From NCBI GenBank assembly GCA_017311185.1, contig JAESUZ010001269.1:496001-560000 (forward strand): a stretch of DNA of 64,000 nucleotides, written 5' to 3'. Shown here one piece after another: positions 23,176-35,104 of this stretch. The stretch's first letter is position 1, and each line of letters begins with the position of its first letter. The position numbers were made by a program, and so were the translations under genes. The notes below the pieces were generated by a model. The model did not search any database, was not told the origin of the DNA, and worked only from the letters and a program-made list of their open reading frames with translations. The stretch is from Proteles cristata cristata. Lineage: Eukaryota > Chordata > Mammalia > Carnivora > Hyaenidae.

Positions 23176-23335
23176 AAGTAATTAGAGAATGTGGTTTGTA
23201 TGGGTGTGCAGTCACTGCCTGTGAGTCTTCATCACTGGACATGTTTCTTTCTTTGGGAGACTGTGCAACATAGGTATCCATGTGAGGGGAACATCATATA
23301 CTTTTCTGAAGTCTTGCTCATTCTTAAATGAGCAT

Positions 23336-23346
23336 GGGGGGGGGGG
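23336..23346 (+). repeat. G11 homopolymer
   Basis: Eleven consecutive G residues after 'gagcat'. Confidence 0.95.
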
Positions 23347-24689
23347 AATAATGTGAATTCTAAAATATAGAGTATCTCAGACTCTCCACTGAGTCATTTC
23401 CTTGTTCTCATTAATTGGCTCAGACCCAACTACAGAGTGGAAAGCTATTTTTATGCATTTGCTCACAACTGAGAGATCTAACACAAGATTCAGCCAACAC
23501 AATTTGGCAGTTTAAAAAAGAGAAAAAGATGCCTTACTATATCCCATTAAATGAGGTCAACAACATGTTTCACATTTTGAGATCATCTTTGCTGTCTAAG
23601 GCATTTGTGGATAGATTAAGAATAATTTGGGGACAAAACAGTGCTTGGAGATAAAGATGATATTCTCTCTGTCCTTTTCCTTTTATCATTTTCCTTCTAC
23701 TGTATCTTGGGGATATTTTTTCTTCGTGCTTGACTTTTTCATGGTAGGATGGATTGAAGCTCTATCAGACATAAGTGCTCTGCAATAAAATGTGACTCAC
23801 TGCCCCAGTCCATGGTAAAAGTCGTATAGGCAGTAACTCAAGTGTGTGGCTGACTCAGTAATTGCCCAGCATCATCTTTATTGAAATTACCAAGCAATCT
23901 AGAAATTAGAAGTGAAATAACCCATGAAGTCATCCTGACCTGGCTATTCTGGGCCAAGGTAAGAGTCTTTTCCAGGCCATTCTTCTATTACTCTTTCAAT
24001 TCAGTTTTATAATCACCAGTCATGCAACAACTCTGTTCATTAACTTGGCAAATTTCTGTTCCAACTAGCTATCATATGAAACTATAGAGCATACCACTAA
24101 AAAGCACAGCATATATCTTGAGATTAACTAGCACTTATCTTTCAAAAATAACAGACTGGAGGTCAGTCTGTGAAACTCAGGAAAACCCATAAGGTTTAAG
24201 GTGGTTATTTATGAAGTCTGGTCTTGTCAGTGCTGAGGCTGGAGTAGCAAGGCTCACACAGAACAGACTTTGTCTAGGCATTGTGCCCGGCTCAGTGGAG
24301 AAAGATCTATGTGTCTGAGGGAATGGACTGTCCACTGAGCCATCTTCCCCCTTCCGGCTGTCAGTGCTGGGCATGGGACGACTAGGAGATGGAGAGAGGA
24401 ATGCTTGCATCAATTTTTTTTTTAAGAAAATGCCATGAATCAAATAGCTTTCCTAGATGTTAAGGGACCATGGATTCAGCATGAAGGAAGATTAGAAACC
24501 ATTTAGCCCCACATCCCACAGCAGGAGATAAGTCCTTTTTCTAGGGCATTATTGATGTGTGAGCAGCTGGCTTGTATTTGAATATCTCAGGGGCACTAAC
24601 TTACCAGGGAGCCCATTCATTCTGGTCTCGCATGGCTATGTTTGTTTTTCATGATCCAGCATAATTTACTTCTTTGAAGCCTTCATCTG

Positions 24690-24745
24690 AATAAGCCCTC
24701 AGTAAAATTTAGCTGTTACTATTGTTATCGTCATTGGCTTTTTTT
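24690..24745 (+). repeat. MIR-type 3' tail fragment
   Basis: 'gccctcagtaaaatttagctg' followed by 'ttactattgttatcg' resembles the MIR 3' end and its ATTATT-type tail. Short and diverged. Confidence 0.5.
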
Positions 24746-25979
24746 ACCTCGTGAAAAACACCTAAAGGTTATCAAGGCTCTCATTCTTTCTCAAGGCTAA
24801 TTTCCTTGATTGCTTAAACCCATGAATTGGTTCCCAGATCTCTTAATGTCTTGGTTTCTCTCTCTCTCTCTCTCTCTGCCTGTCTCTCTCTCCATGTGAT
24901 TCACCAGCCACCAGTGAGTGCAATGTCCATGCTTCTTGTGATCTACTCTCTTTGACATTTCCTGGCTCAATTCATTCCAAAGAAAGGGCCCTTTCATCTC
25001 TCTGCTCTGTGCTGATGAGAGACAAATGCCTAAAGCAGAAGACTAAGATTGTGATTGGTTGACATGGGTGAAAAATATATATAGGGACGTAAAGAGGAAT
25101 TAAATCCCCTGTAGCAGTTATTTGCTGAAGGAGAACTTGGGTAGGGAAAGTGATCTTAAATAAGTGATCAAGGACATAGCTCATATTCAGAAAGAATTTG
25201 ATAATATTAAATAAAAATTATGGAAGAAAGCAAGTTTGTTCATCAAAAACTATAACAAAATAGTCTTCATTTCTTGGAAGCAAAGCCATTTCCAGCTCAA
25301 ATAAGCTGAATTGTCAAAGAATAAGAGACACATGGGAGATTAAAAATAGTGTGTTTTTCATTGCAAATATTAGATTTGTAAGTTGTCCTTGCATGGTCTG
25401 GAGGGAAAGCACAGCAGAGCCAGATGTGTCTTTCTTGATGGAGACAAAAATGAAACTAACAAAAAAGTAGAAAGTCCTAAGTTTGATTACATGATCAGCA
25501 GTAAAGGAACAGTTTCTGAATAGTATTGATAACCTGCCCTACGTTAAGCAACACATGTAAAGGATGTTCCAACTAGTAACCTATCATTTCACGACTTAGC
25601 TTTCAAGTTATTTTCTTAATTTGGGGGATGAGTTTATGCTGCATGATCCCCATTCTCTTCTCCTGTCCTCTTGTTCTCAGTAGTACATATTTGTCAAATG
25701 GCTACCTAGGGAGAGGTTTGTTACAACTGCTACACAACGGCTAAGATCTGGATTGCTAGTTGAGTAGAAGATGCTGGTCGTGTCAAAAACAAAGCTAAAC
25801 TTGGGTTGGCGTCATGGGTGGAGGGAAGAGAAGGCATAAACTGGAGAAGACTGCCCACTCCAGACGAGTCAGCCCAGGGAAACTGCTGTTTATTAATAGG
25901 GCTTTTTATTGCAGGTGCAAGATTGGTTTTACCTGGTGCTGCTAGACGAGCAATCACCAGGGTCTATAGTCATGCTTGA
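24746..25979. other. Unassigned; (TC)n at 24857-24892
   Basis: A CT-rich microsatellite of 36 bases is present without SINE head or tail. The rest shows no family or exon. Confidence 0.4.
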
Positions 25980-26386
25980 AACTCAGGAACACAGTTCATG
26001 GGAAGCAAGGGGGCAAACTGCTACAGCAGACACTGTTGGCTTCCGTTTATTCCCTTCCTTTTTCCTCATAGGACTCTGATTTTGTGCGGGTATCTCCCTT
26101 TTTAAAAAGTAACCCTATGCTCCCAGAGAGGCTGGCTCCAGTCTCAGGGCATGGACTGTGATTAGCTCAAGTCAGTCACGGCAGTCTCTTTCTCTTGTAG
26201 GTGAGCATGTACACACGAAGAGATTCTGCCCAGTGAGGAAAGAAAGAGAAGTCTACGTTGGAAAGGGTTGTACAGAGACACAAGGAGAAACACTAGGAAT
26301 TTTCACATCTGAATGTGATGCCGGGAACTGCAACAGTCACTTTATGACACGGGGAAGTTTTAACCTGAGGATGAAACCCACATGCT
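25980..26386 (+). other. Possible old LTR-like repeat
   Basis: 'gactctgattttgtgcggg' and 'gaggctggctccagtctcagg' with 'catggactgtgattagctc' resemble an old LTR-class repeat I know only loosely. The 82-codon frame at 26158-26406 runs into the SINE and is not credible as a gene. Confidence 0.3.
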
Positions 26387-26609
26387 GGGGTGCCTGGGTA
26401 GCTTAGTCGGTTAAGCGTCCGACTTTCGCTCAGGTCATGATCTCGCGGTTCGTGGGTTCAAGCCCCGCGTCGGGCTCTGGGCTGACTGCCAGCTCAACGC
26501 CTGGAGCCTGTTTCAGTTTGTGACTCCCTCTCTCTCTGACCCTCCCCTGCTCATGCTGTCTCTCTCTCTTTCTCTCCCCTAGAAATAAATAAAACATTAA
26601 TAAAAAAAA
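26387..26609 (+). repeat. CAN SINE, young subfamily
   Basis: Shows 'gactttcgctcagg', 'gctgactgccagctcaacg', 'ccctagaaataaataaaac'. Flanks share cccacatgct (26377-26386) and cctcacatgct (26612-26622). Confidence 0.96.
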
Positions 26610-26693
26610 AACCTCACATGCTGAGCATAACTGAGACACTGGGGGCTCTGAGGCTAGAACTGAAACACTGAATTAACCAACCAGGGAGCTACC

Positions 26694-27060
26694 TGTTAGG
26701 GAGTGAACGGTCTCCAAAATTTGTATGATGAAGTCTTAATCCCCAGTACCTTTCAATTTGATTATATTGGGAGTCAGGGCCTTTAAAGAGGTAACTGATT
26801 AAGTCATAGGAGTGGGCCCTGATTCAATTTCTGTGAGAAGGAGATTAGGATACATGGAAAGAAACCCCAGTGATGCATGCATGAAGAGAAGGCAGCCATG
26901 TGCAAGCCAAGGAGAGAGCCCTCAGAAGAAACAAACCACATCATCAACACCTTGATATCAGACTTCCAGCCTCCATGATTGGGAGAAAGAAAATATCTGT
27001 TGTTTAAACCACCTAGTCTGTGGTGTTCTGTTATTGCCATAGTCTGTGTAAATGAATACA
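26694..27060 (+). mobile_element. MaLR-type solo LTR, TG...CA bounded
   Basis: Starts tgttagggagtgaacgg and ends aatgaataca. Internal landmarks are 'gatgaagtcttaatccccag', 'gggcctttaaagaggtaac', 'gagtgggccctgattc' and 'cttccagcctcc'. A solo LTR of the ERVL-MaLR class. Confidence 0.7.
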
Positions 27061-27318
27061 CTGCCCTATCTTTGCCCTTCTTGACATGTTAAGTCCGTAA
27101 AATTTTTCTGTTTGTTTGTTTAAGTCACTTGACTGGAATTTTCTGGTCTAACGTAGTTGTTAAAAGCACACAAGAAAGATATTGTAGCAGTATTTTTTTA
27201 TTGTGAGTGGAAATAAGTCTGAAGATAGGAAATGTAGCCATAACGGTTAACATTGAGGACCAGAACATCTTACAGGATTATCTTGTTTACTGTCATAAAC
27301 ACAAGGAGTAGCAGGTCT

Positions 27319-27348
27319 TTTTTTTTTTTTTTTACTTTTTTTTTTTTT
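27319..27348. repeat. T-rich tract
   Basis: Two T runs separated by AC. It directly precedes a probable LTR. Confidence 0.95.
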
Positions 27349-27352
27349 CAAA

Positions 27353-27825
27353 TGCCAGGGTAGGGCTTTGGTCTCTGCTGCCCCAATCTTCCCATAACTG
27401 GACCTGATAATAGGGCCTCGTGAGGATATGATTAGTGGTCAAGGACAGAATGAAACTGACTGTCCATGTGGGGGTGTAGACTGATGACTATGACCTCAGC
27501 TAACCAATCAAATTAACTAGCAACAGATGAAAAACAAATTTTGACCAGCTTCAGGGAATGAGAATTTTTTTAAAGTCCTAGGTAGTAGTTAGAATAGGAT
27601 GGCATAAAACTACTCCACTTTATGGGTCTCCTCCTACTCATTTAGGTTACCCCAAATTCTAACCTCAAGGCAGGAAGTTGGGCAACCACTGGATAAAGAC
27701 AGATCAACTTCCAGCATATAAGTATTATATGGTTTATATATACTCAAGCTTAGCTCTGAGCTATGAAATAAAAAACATCTCTCTCATGACTAATGCAGAG
27801 TTATATTTGTTGAACCAACCATATT
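27353..27825 (+). mobile_element. Probable solo LTR (ERV1-like)
   Basis: LTR-like layout: starts tgccaggg, has a TATA-like 'catataagtattatatgg' at about 27715, an AATAAA signal in 'tgaaataaaaaac' at about 27766, and a region ending near 'gttgaaccaacca'. No internal retroviral sequence is seen. The class assignment is tentative. Confidence 0.45.
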
Positions 27826-28279
27826 TTTCTAGATAATAGTTGTCAGGTTGACCATAGCCACATTATTTAAAGCTTTCAATGCTTTGATTCAAATGCTCCT
27901 CTTTGATCTTCCTGCCTCCAGAACATTCCCTTCTAACCCATTCTGCTCCCTGGTGAAGCTTCCTAAGAACACTCCTTATTTCTTCCCTCACCTCCAAAAT
28001 ATTGGTGTGACTCTAAAACTACTGAAAACAACCTTTGGAGTTTCTGCCTGAGCTATAGTCCTATATTCCTTCTCTGAGAGTTTTTTATCCTGGAGATGAG
28101 CCCCAGAGGTTATGATAATTGCATATGGCATCAGTTTTTCATTGTGCCAGGATTAGACCACAGATTCTCTTTCACAGAAATTTTTGGATTGGAAGTCAAA
28201 GATGCTAGTAGCATCTGCTGGTCAACTTCGAACTAAGGAGATGTTAATGTATAAGTTGTGGGGTGGATTGTCTTATATA
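27826..28279. other. Unassigned sequence
   Basis: The 67-codon frame at 27848-28051 has no domain. Part of this may be diverged L2 ('catgctcc', 'ccttctaacccattctg'), but I cannot align it. Confidence 0.35.
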
Positions 28280-28569
28280 TTCATGGGGAACAAAAAAATC
28301 TGTTTTGCAGAGGTGAAAGGATGAGAAAGATATGCAGAGAGAAGCCGAGGTGAGAAAGGACATGACTGGAGTGGAGCTGAGGGATTTGAACTAGGAAGTG
28401 TGTGGCACTCACTCCTGAGAACTTTAAATTCCTGGTTCCAGATCTTGCAGAGACCCAGTTGCCCAAACTGCTGTTGGGCTCCTCCAGGTCTCTGTATTTA
28501 GGTTAACTCACTCCCTTTGTTTTACATTACTTTGAGTAGCTTTCTGCTATTTGTATCCAAAACCATTTC
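28280..28569 (+). other. Possible old LTR-like repeat
   Basis: The end 'aactcactccctttgttttac' with 'agctttctgctatttgtatcc' resembles the 3' end of an old LTR-class repeat. Weak identification. Confidence 0.3.
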
Positions 28570-28870
28570 AGCCAAGATAAAGTCCAGGCTTTTGGCTTGA
28601 TACTCAACACTATTCACAGGTGAGCCATCATATGTGGTTTTCTTCTTTATCTCCCTCTACTGCCCTAGATGGAGCTTCATTCATTCCAGTCTCCTTTCTT
28701 TCTGCCTCTCACACCTTATACATTTCTGGCTTGTTCCTTGTTTCCCATTATTTCTTCTACCTAAAATACTCTCCTTCTTCTTCTTGGCCTAGATGAACCC
28801 TATGCATTTTTAGAGGTCAACTCAAGTTTGCCCTTCCATAGAAAGTCTTCTATAAGCTTCCCCGCTCTCA
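28570..28870 (+). mobile_element. L2 3' region, diverged
   Basis: 'gataaagtccaggcttttggc', 'actcaacactattcacagg', 'tacctaaaatactctccttc' and 'gaggtcaactcaag' follow the L2 ORF2-end order. Confidence 0.7.
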
Positions 28871-29373
28871 GCAATTTCTCCTCTTTTAAACTTCCAGAAT
28901 GCTTGTTACTTCTGTTTTCAGGCAACCGTTTTCATGAAACAATAGCTTATGGTAATGGAGAAAAATATGCTGAAACACCCTGCTGACATAAATTCTAGTA
29001 TTAGAGTTTGAAATAATATGGGAGACCAAGGACTGTATCTCTGGATGTCAGAACAGGAGAGTGGTAGCAAAGATATGTTTAAATATCTCCAATCTATTGG
29101 AGAACATGAAATGTGCCTGTTCCTATGACTTTGTTTAGTTTAATCAACAATACCTACATTGAATGTGTTTAGCTTAATCAACAATTCCTACACTGAGTGT
29201 GATAAAACAACTAGATGAGAAGAGATAGAGATGGACAAACAAGAGGAAGGAGAAGATGGACACTGGAGCACTGGAAGAGATGGAGATTGTAGGGCTAGGA
29301 GTTGATAGATCAGGAAGGATAGGAAAGAAATGAGGAGATATAGCAGGTCTTTCTCCCTCCTCTTCACTTTTCA
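28871..29373. other. Unassigned; contains a 34-bp tandem duplication
   Basis: The segments 29133-29166 and 29167-29200 are direct adjacent copies with a few differences, both containing taatcaacaat. Nothing else is recognised. Confidence 0.5.
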
Positions 29374-29381
29374 GGTAAACT

Positions 29382-29595
29382 TTTTTTAAAATGTTTTATT
29401 TATTTCTAGGAAAGAGAGAGACAGCGTGAGCAGGGGAGGGTCAGAGAGAGAGGGAGACACAGACTCTGAAACAGGCTCCAGGCTCCGAGCTGGCAGTCAG
29501 CACAGAGCCCGACGCGGGGCTCGAACCCACGAACTGCAAGATCATGACCTAAGCGAAAGTCGGACGCTTAACAGACTGAGCCATCCAGGCGCCCC
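29382..29595 (-). repeat. CAN SINE, young subfamily
   Basis: Reversed copy with 'tatttctaggaaagag', 'gctggcagtcagcacag', 'gacgcggggctcgaaccc' and 'aagcgaaagtcggacg'. The flanks share caggtaaa (29372-29379, 29596-29603). Confidence 0.96.
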
Positions 29596-29603
29596 CAGGT
29601 AAA

Positions 29604-31188
29604 GTAAACTTTAACCCAAACTCTGTCACTAGCTCCTTCCTCAGAAGGGAGGAGGAAGAGAAAATAAGAGGGGGACGTGAATAGAGAACAGTAGGATGAC
29701 AAGGAGGACAAGAATCACTGCATCCTCCGGGGAAGATAGACTTAGAATCCCCAGCCTCCAGCCCACGGTGGGTTACTCTAGTCTTTATGACAAGAATTAA
29801 CCTGTAGTGACAGATTCGTATTTTTAATAATAAACACGTGAATTCTTATAGCCCTGCCTGCTCAACAACATTCACTCAAAAAATATTTATTGCACTCTTT
29901 ATCATCAGATGATTTGTTAACATACGAAGTAATCACACTCCTCTCTCATAGTATATTACAGAAACCACAACCACCATCTGAAAACTCAGGCAGTAAACAG
30001 CATTTATCCATAGCCATGTGGATGAGGCTGCCTTTGTGAGTCACCATTGACCTTTTGTCCATGAGAGCTTACCCACCTCTGCCTGCCTTTGAGGTTTTCA
30101 AGGCTGAAGCTCCATGATTGGTAGCTGGGTTTGGTCCTTTTTTGTGTCAGTACCGGCTCCCAAAGTTATTTAAGGTAAACTGCATGAGCTTACTTAGCTA
30201 TATCTCCTGGTTGCCATCCAGAGATAGCCCTGTAGAGTTTGAAGCCCAGAACATATCATACTTTGTGTCTATAAGCTCTCCTTTAACATTTTTATTCAGC
30301 TGTATCAGAATATCCAAGGCAATTTGAAGGGGGAAAAGATATCACATACTGATTTCAGTCCTGTTCATGGAAAGTTGAATATATCACTTCATTACATTTA
30401 TTTCCCCAGCCTAAACCCATATAGGGACCAACTCTGTATCAAGTATTGACCTTGAGTAACCCATTGACCAATGGAAAAATAACATGGAGAATTTATAAAT
30501 CATATAGATTAATACTAATTCTTTGTTTTTAGAACCACTTATAGAAATAGTAAGCTACCTTCTCTATCAGCTCCCCATTTTCTACTCCCTATATTTTCCC
30601 TAATTTTCTTACTTCATTGTATCTTGGAGATGGCATTAACTAGTGTAAATGTGGGCACATTGACTGTGTGTGTGTGTGCGTGTGTGTGCCTTAATGTAAG
30701 AGAGAAGTGCTCTGATTGAATGGTTAATTTTTAAGAAAGTAAAACCTATCTCTTGCTACAAATCCATGCTTCTAGATTCTGCTCCATTTAACCCTTTAGA
30801 TTCCAGCCAAACATATAAGACCATTTCTTAGCCTTTCTTCTCTCACCTGAGAAATTAGCATGTGCTGACTGAGTCTGTTGTTTGCAAGGCATCTTTCATT
30901 CAGGATGCACCTCTGCTGGAATGAGTAAAGAGCATTTCCAAGGGTTGCACATATTATTAGGCTACCATCAGGATGTATTGGAAGCAGTTCGGCCTTTCTT
31001 GGTGCCTGGCAGTCATTTTTTTTTTTCTTAAGTGAACACATTTATTTTCTGTTTTTACTCCACCCTCCATCAAGGCCATGGCACCCCTAGTTGGTACAGA
31101 GTGTTACCTTGAGTAATTAAGAGTACTTCTTTGTATTTTCAATGTTGTAGACTTGGGGCGCTGGAAAACTTAAGCATCATCTCTCAAG
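29604..31188. other. Unassigned sequence
   Basis: No repeat recognised except a short (TG)n at 30666-30688. Frames at 30118-30327 and 30796-31041 are below 82 codons without domains. Confidence 0.4.
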
Positions 31189-31208
31189 TCATACCAAATT
31201 TGGTATGA
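31189..31208. other. Perfect 20-bp palindrome
   Basis: tcataccaaatttggtatga is its own complement with no spacer. It lies 25 bases before a SINE insertion and outside it. Confidence 0.95.
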
Positions 31209-31232
31209 TGTTCCTGGACTTGAAAATCTTTT

Positions 31233-31445
31233 TTTTAAAAATATTTTATTTATTTTTGAGAGAGAAAGAGACAGCATGAACAGGAGAGGGTCAGAGAGAG
31301 AGGGAGACACAGAACCTGAAGCAGGCTCCAGGCTCTGAGCTAGCTGTCAGCACAGAGCCTGACGCGGGGCTCGAACCCGCGAACCGTGAGATCATGACCT
31401 GAGCCGAAGTCGGATGCCCAAATGACTAAGCCACCCAGTCGCCCC
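31233..31445 (-). repeat. CAN SINE
   Basis: Reversed copy with target duplication gactt(g/t)aaaatctttt at 31217-31232 and 31446-31461, 15 of 16 bases identical. Confidence 0.96.
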
Positions 31446-31461
31446 GACTTTAAAATCTTTT

Positions 31462-31884
31462 AATTGGAGGCTTTTAGCCGTCAGTTCATCTAATTGTGTT
31501 TCTATGATTCACTGTCCAAATCCAAGTTACAGTCCGTGATGAAATAAGAAACTATTTTTTCCCCAAGACTCAGATACCACAGATATGATGGAAAGGTTCA
31601 TGGCAAGGGCAGGTCCATCCTGTCATACGTCAGTCAGCTGAGCCTGGAACTGTAGAGCAGGAAATTTTCGGTTCAAAGAGGCATCGGCACAGTGTCTAAC
31701 ACACACTAGCTCTTTGGCAGATATTTGTTCATTGATTAATACAGTCTCAACACCAGATGCCATCTTTTAAGGTCTCATTTTCCTTTCCATAGATTTTGGT
31801 GAATCCATGTTTGATAGAAAAGGAATTGTCAATTACAGAGTAATATCAGTGATTTGATAAATAAAGTGAACCCTCTCTCCCAGA
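31462..31884. other. Unassigned; MIR/L2-type stub
   Basis: 'ggcacagtgtctaacacacac' and 'gcagatatttgttcattg' at 31685-31736 resemble an L2/MIR 3' end. The rest is unassigned. Confidence 0.4.
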
Positions 31885-32040
31885 CAGGCTACATCATTTG
31901 TGGAGCCCAGTACAACATGAAAATGCAGGGATCCCTGTGCAAAAATTATTAAGAGTTTCGAGATGGGAACCATAAAGCATTAAACCAAATGTGAATCTCC
32001 TTCAAAGTATAGACCCTGTGAAGCTGGCACTAACCCCCCA
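31885..32040 (+). repeat. Old repeat of unknown family, copy 1
   Basis: Shares 'tacaa(c/a)atgaaaatgcag', 'ttattaa..tt', 'agatggg' and 'gaccctgtgaa'-type blocks in the same order with 52480-52620. This marks a dispersed old repeat, perhaps a DNA transposon. Confidence 0.5.
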
Positions 32041-32294
32041 TTTGATTAATATGCGTGAGTGCCTACAGTTAGCTGTCACTGAGCCACTCTTTGTCATGCA
32101 CATCATCTTCTAACATTCCCACTGCAACCGGGAGCCTCCGAGAGGTTTCTTAACTTGCTCAAGATCATATACAAAAGCCTGTATATAATGCCAGTTTTTT
32201 TTCCCACTAGACTGAATGTAAGTCAATTCTGAACAATATTTTCATATATAGTCTTGTGTAATTTTCCCTCATCTAGTTATGTGGATAATAGTCA
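32041..32294. other. Unassigned sequence
   Basis: About 250 bases between an unknown repeat and a MIR; nothing recognised. Confidence 0.4.
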
Positions 32295-33240
32295 TTAACA
32301 CGACCTGAGAACGTACAGTGCGTCAGGCAATGTTCTAGTTGTTTTACATGTATTTACTCACTTAATGCCCAGCAGGGCGTTCATCTTCCTTTTCATTCAG
32401 GTTTTGGCAGAAAATGGAAAGCCAACTCAAAAGATTAACTGAAGAGATTTTAATGAAGGGACTACCTCATTAAAGGTATAGATAGGGTTAAGAGGCTCCT
32501 TAAGGAATGCGGATACACCTGTAAACAGCAAGCACAGGAAACTGTTAACGTCCCAGGCTGGAAGGAGCAAGGAGAAAGGACAGAGTCACCGGAACGGGGT
32601 CACATCTTCAGCCACGGCAGACAGGCTGCTGTGGCCGTGGTCAAGGAAGACAGCCTCTCCCCAAATCCTGGTAAGGAGGGGTGGCATGGGGGACAGATAC
32701 TCCAACCCCCTTTCTTGTTGCCTTCAAATCTCCTGCCTGGGGCCCCCTATGGCCTAACCCAAGGGAGCCTAGGGGCTGAAGTCAATAGAAATCAGCCTCC
32801 CAAGACACAGAGCAGATAGAGAATGGCAAAGGCTACTGGAGAAAAACCCAGAGTATTATTATCCCCATTTTACAGATGGTGAAAGGAGACGGAGAGTCTA
32901 AATAACTTGCTCCAAATCACACAGGTAATAAGTAACAAGGCCAGAGGGGCGCCGGGGTGGCTTAGTCGGTTAAGCGTCCGACTTTCCCTTAGGTCATGAT
33001 CTCGCGGTTCATGGGTTCGAGCCCTGCGTCGGGCTCTGTGCTGACTGCCAGCTCAGAGCCTGGAGCCTGTTTCAGTCTGTGACTCCCTCTCTCTCTGACC
33101 CTCCCCCTGCTCATGCTGTCTCTCTCTCTCTCCTAGAAAAAAAAAAAAAAAAGTAACAAGGCCAGGATTCAAATACAGTATCAGTGCAGACCCCAAGCAC
33201 TCAACACTGTGTTCAAATGGTACAGAAACCCAGCATGCGG
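32295..33240 (-). repeat. Reversed MIR split by an unknown insert and a SINE
   Basis: MIR blocks: about 32315-32400 ('caggcaatgttctag', 'tactcacttaatgccc'), 32850-32944 ('tattattatccccatttt', 'acagatggtgaaagg') and 33152-33235 ('gccaggattcaaatac'). The 32400-32850 segment is an unassigned insert or old repeat. The SINE occupies 32945-33151. Confidence 0.7.
32945..33151 (+). repeat. CAN SINE, young, inside MIR
   Basis: Perfect 14-bp target duplication agtaacaaggccag at 32931-32944 and 33152-33165. The A16-type tail is nearly pure, which together with the perfect duplication suggests a recent insertion. Confidence 0.97.
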
Positions 33241-33574
33241 CAATAAATGATCTGCTACCAAACTTGTGAATTTGAAATATAATCAAAGAAAGCCAGCCTG
33301 AACAAATAAAACTGAATTTTAATAGTTTTTAAATGTGTGTAATTAGATTACCTTCAAGATGTAGAATAATCAGAACTAGAGCTGCAAAGCATTACCTGGG
33401 AAAGGGTTCGGGGGATTTGGTTTTAAGAAAGGAGATGAGTAGTTTGCAGCTAACTACATTAATTTCAAAGCAAATGAATAATCCTGAAACATAGTCAAAA
33501 GCACTTGAAATGTCCAATTTCTTAAGTAGAGTACATATTCTTTCCTCAGTTATATTCTTTGCAGCTTGTTTAGG
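33241..33574. other. Unassigned sequence
   Basis: AT-rich, no repeat or exon recognised. Confidence 0.4.
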
Positions 33575-33900
33575 TCATGTATTCATTCAATGAGTATGTA
33601 TCGAGGGCCTCCTATGTAGCAGGTGTTGTTCAAAGTGCCGGAATACGGACCATTATGGACACGACAGATCAGATCTCTACTCTGAAGGCACTTAAACTCT
33701 AGTGGCAGGAGACAGATCATAAACAAATAATGAATAAATACATGACAGTGCTAGGAGGAAAATTAAACAGAGTAAGGATAGAAAGTGACAGGAGAAGGAG
33801 GGAGACACTATTTAATATAGAATTACCACGAAAGCTCCGTCTGACAAGAAGATATTTAAGCAGAGAACTGAAGGAAGCCTCTGTGACCTTGGTGGTACAA
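33575..33900 (-). mobile_element. L2 3' region, reversed
   Basis: 'gtattcattcaatgag', 'ggcctcctatgtagcagg', 'cttaaactctagtggcagg', 'agacagatcataaacaaa' and 'gcagagaactgaagg' are in reversed L2 order. Confidence 0.85.
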
Positions 33901-34100
33901 TTGTAAACTTTGGTCCTGTTATACCAAAGAGCATTTCAGATGTCGAAGGAACCACAAAGATGCTCACATTATATAAATAAATTGTTTCCCCCGGGGGGTG
34001 AAGTCCTTTATTTAGGCCCATATTGTAAATAATTATCAATGAAACTTGTACTAAAAATTACATGTTGGGATTCTCATTTTGTCATTCAGCATATATTATT

Positions 34101-34296
34101 GGGGCACCTGGGTGGCTCAGTTGGCTAAGCATCCAATTTCAGCTCAGGTCATGATCTTACGGTTTGTGGGTTCGAGCCCCATGTCGGGCTCTGTGCTGAC
34201 AGCTCAGAGCCTGGAGCCTGCTTCGGATTCTGTGTCTCCCCTTCTCTCTGCCCCTACCCCCCAAATAAATAAACATTAGAAATTTTAAAAAAAGAA
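34101..34296 (+). repeat. CAN SINE, older subfamily
   Basis: Head 'ggggcacctgggtggctcag', 'gctgacagctcagagcc' and a shortened pyrimidine region before 'aaataaataaacatt'. Confidence 0.95.
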
Positions 34297-34861
34297 TGTG
34301 ACTTATGAGCTGCATTCTATCCCTTCTTTTAATAAATCAAAGATTTATTTTCTTTTTTGTAATTTGAAAATTAGACTCTAGGGCTTAAGTAGGTGCTAAA
34401 AATCATACTCTTTCCTTCATATTTCTTATCTATATTTCTAGAAAAAAACTTAACAGCAGAGTTATTGCCCTAGTGTGGAAGCTTGGACAAAGGGAGAAGA
34501 GTTCAGGTAGGAAGAGAACCAGGACATTCAAGCCCAAATCAGAGGCTGAGGTTGGAGCCTCAAAGGGGAAGCAGTGATGGGATGTGACACAAGACACTCC
34601 GAGGGCAATATACCAAGTGCAGGGCACAAATACATGAACAGGGTCAGTGGCCAGAGTGAGGGGATGTAGATCTGGACAAAGACTGGGGGAGGGGGCTGCA
34701 GGTGAGAAGGGAGACAGGAGGTTTAGCCTTCTGGTCAGGGACCAGAGCAAAAGCGAGAGGCCCATGTGAAAGGGGATTCTTATAGATGCATTTGTCCAAA
34801 AGCTACATTCAAGGCCCAGGTTCTATTTCCTGCAGGGTTGACAATTGTTTTGTCAATAATA
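34297..34861. other. Unassigned sequence
   Basis: The 111-codon minus frame at 34430-34765 is the longest here. It is leucine/serine/proline-rich without a domain, and I do not regard it as coding. Confidence 0.4.
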
Positions 34862-34874
34862 TAAACTCATTTTA

Positions 34875-35080
34875 ATTAATTAATTAAAAATTTTAATGTT
34901 TATTTTTGAAAGAGAGCATGCTAGTGGGAAGGGGCAGAGAGAAAGGGGGACAGAGAATCTGAAGCAATTCCATGCTGAGAGCAGAGAGCCTGATGGGGGC
35001 TTGAACTCATGAACCGTGAGATCATGACCTGAGCTGAAGTTAGATGCTTAACCAACTGAGTCACCCCAGCGCCCTACCCC
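34875..35080 (-). repeat. CAN SINE, diverged
   Basis: Reversed copy with target duplication taaactcatttta at 34862-34874 and 35081-35093. The body is diverged, so the insertion is older despite the intact duplication. Confidence 0.94.
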
Positions 35081-35104
35081 TAAACTCATTTTAAACAGTA
35101 TCTT

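Larger units (their letters stand above)
21276..24689. other. Unassigned 3.4 kb without SINEs
   Basis: No repeat family is recognised and the open frames (65-98 codons) have no domains. It includes a G11 run at 23336-23346 and a perfect 24-bp palindrome at 23152-23175. Confidence 0.4.
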
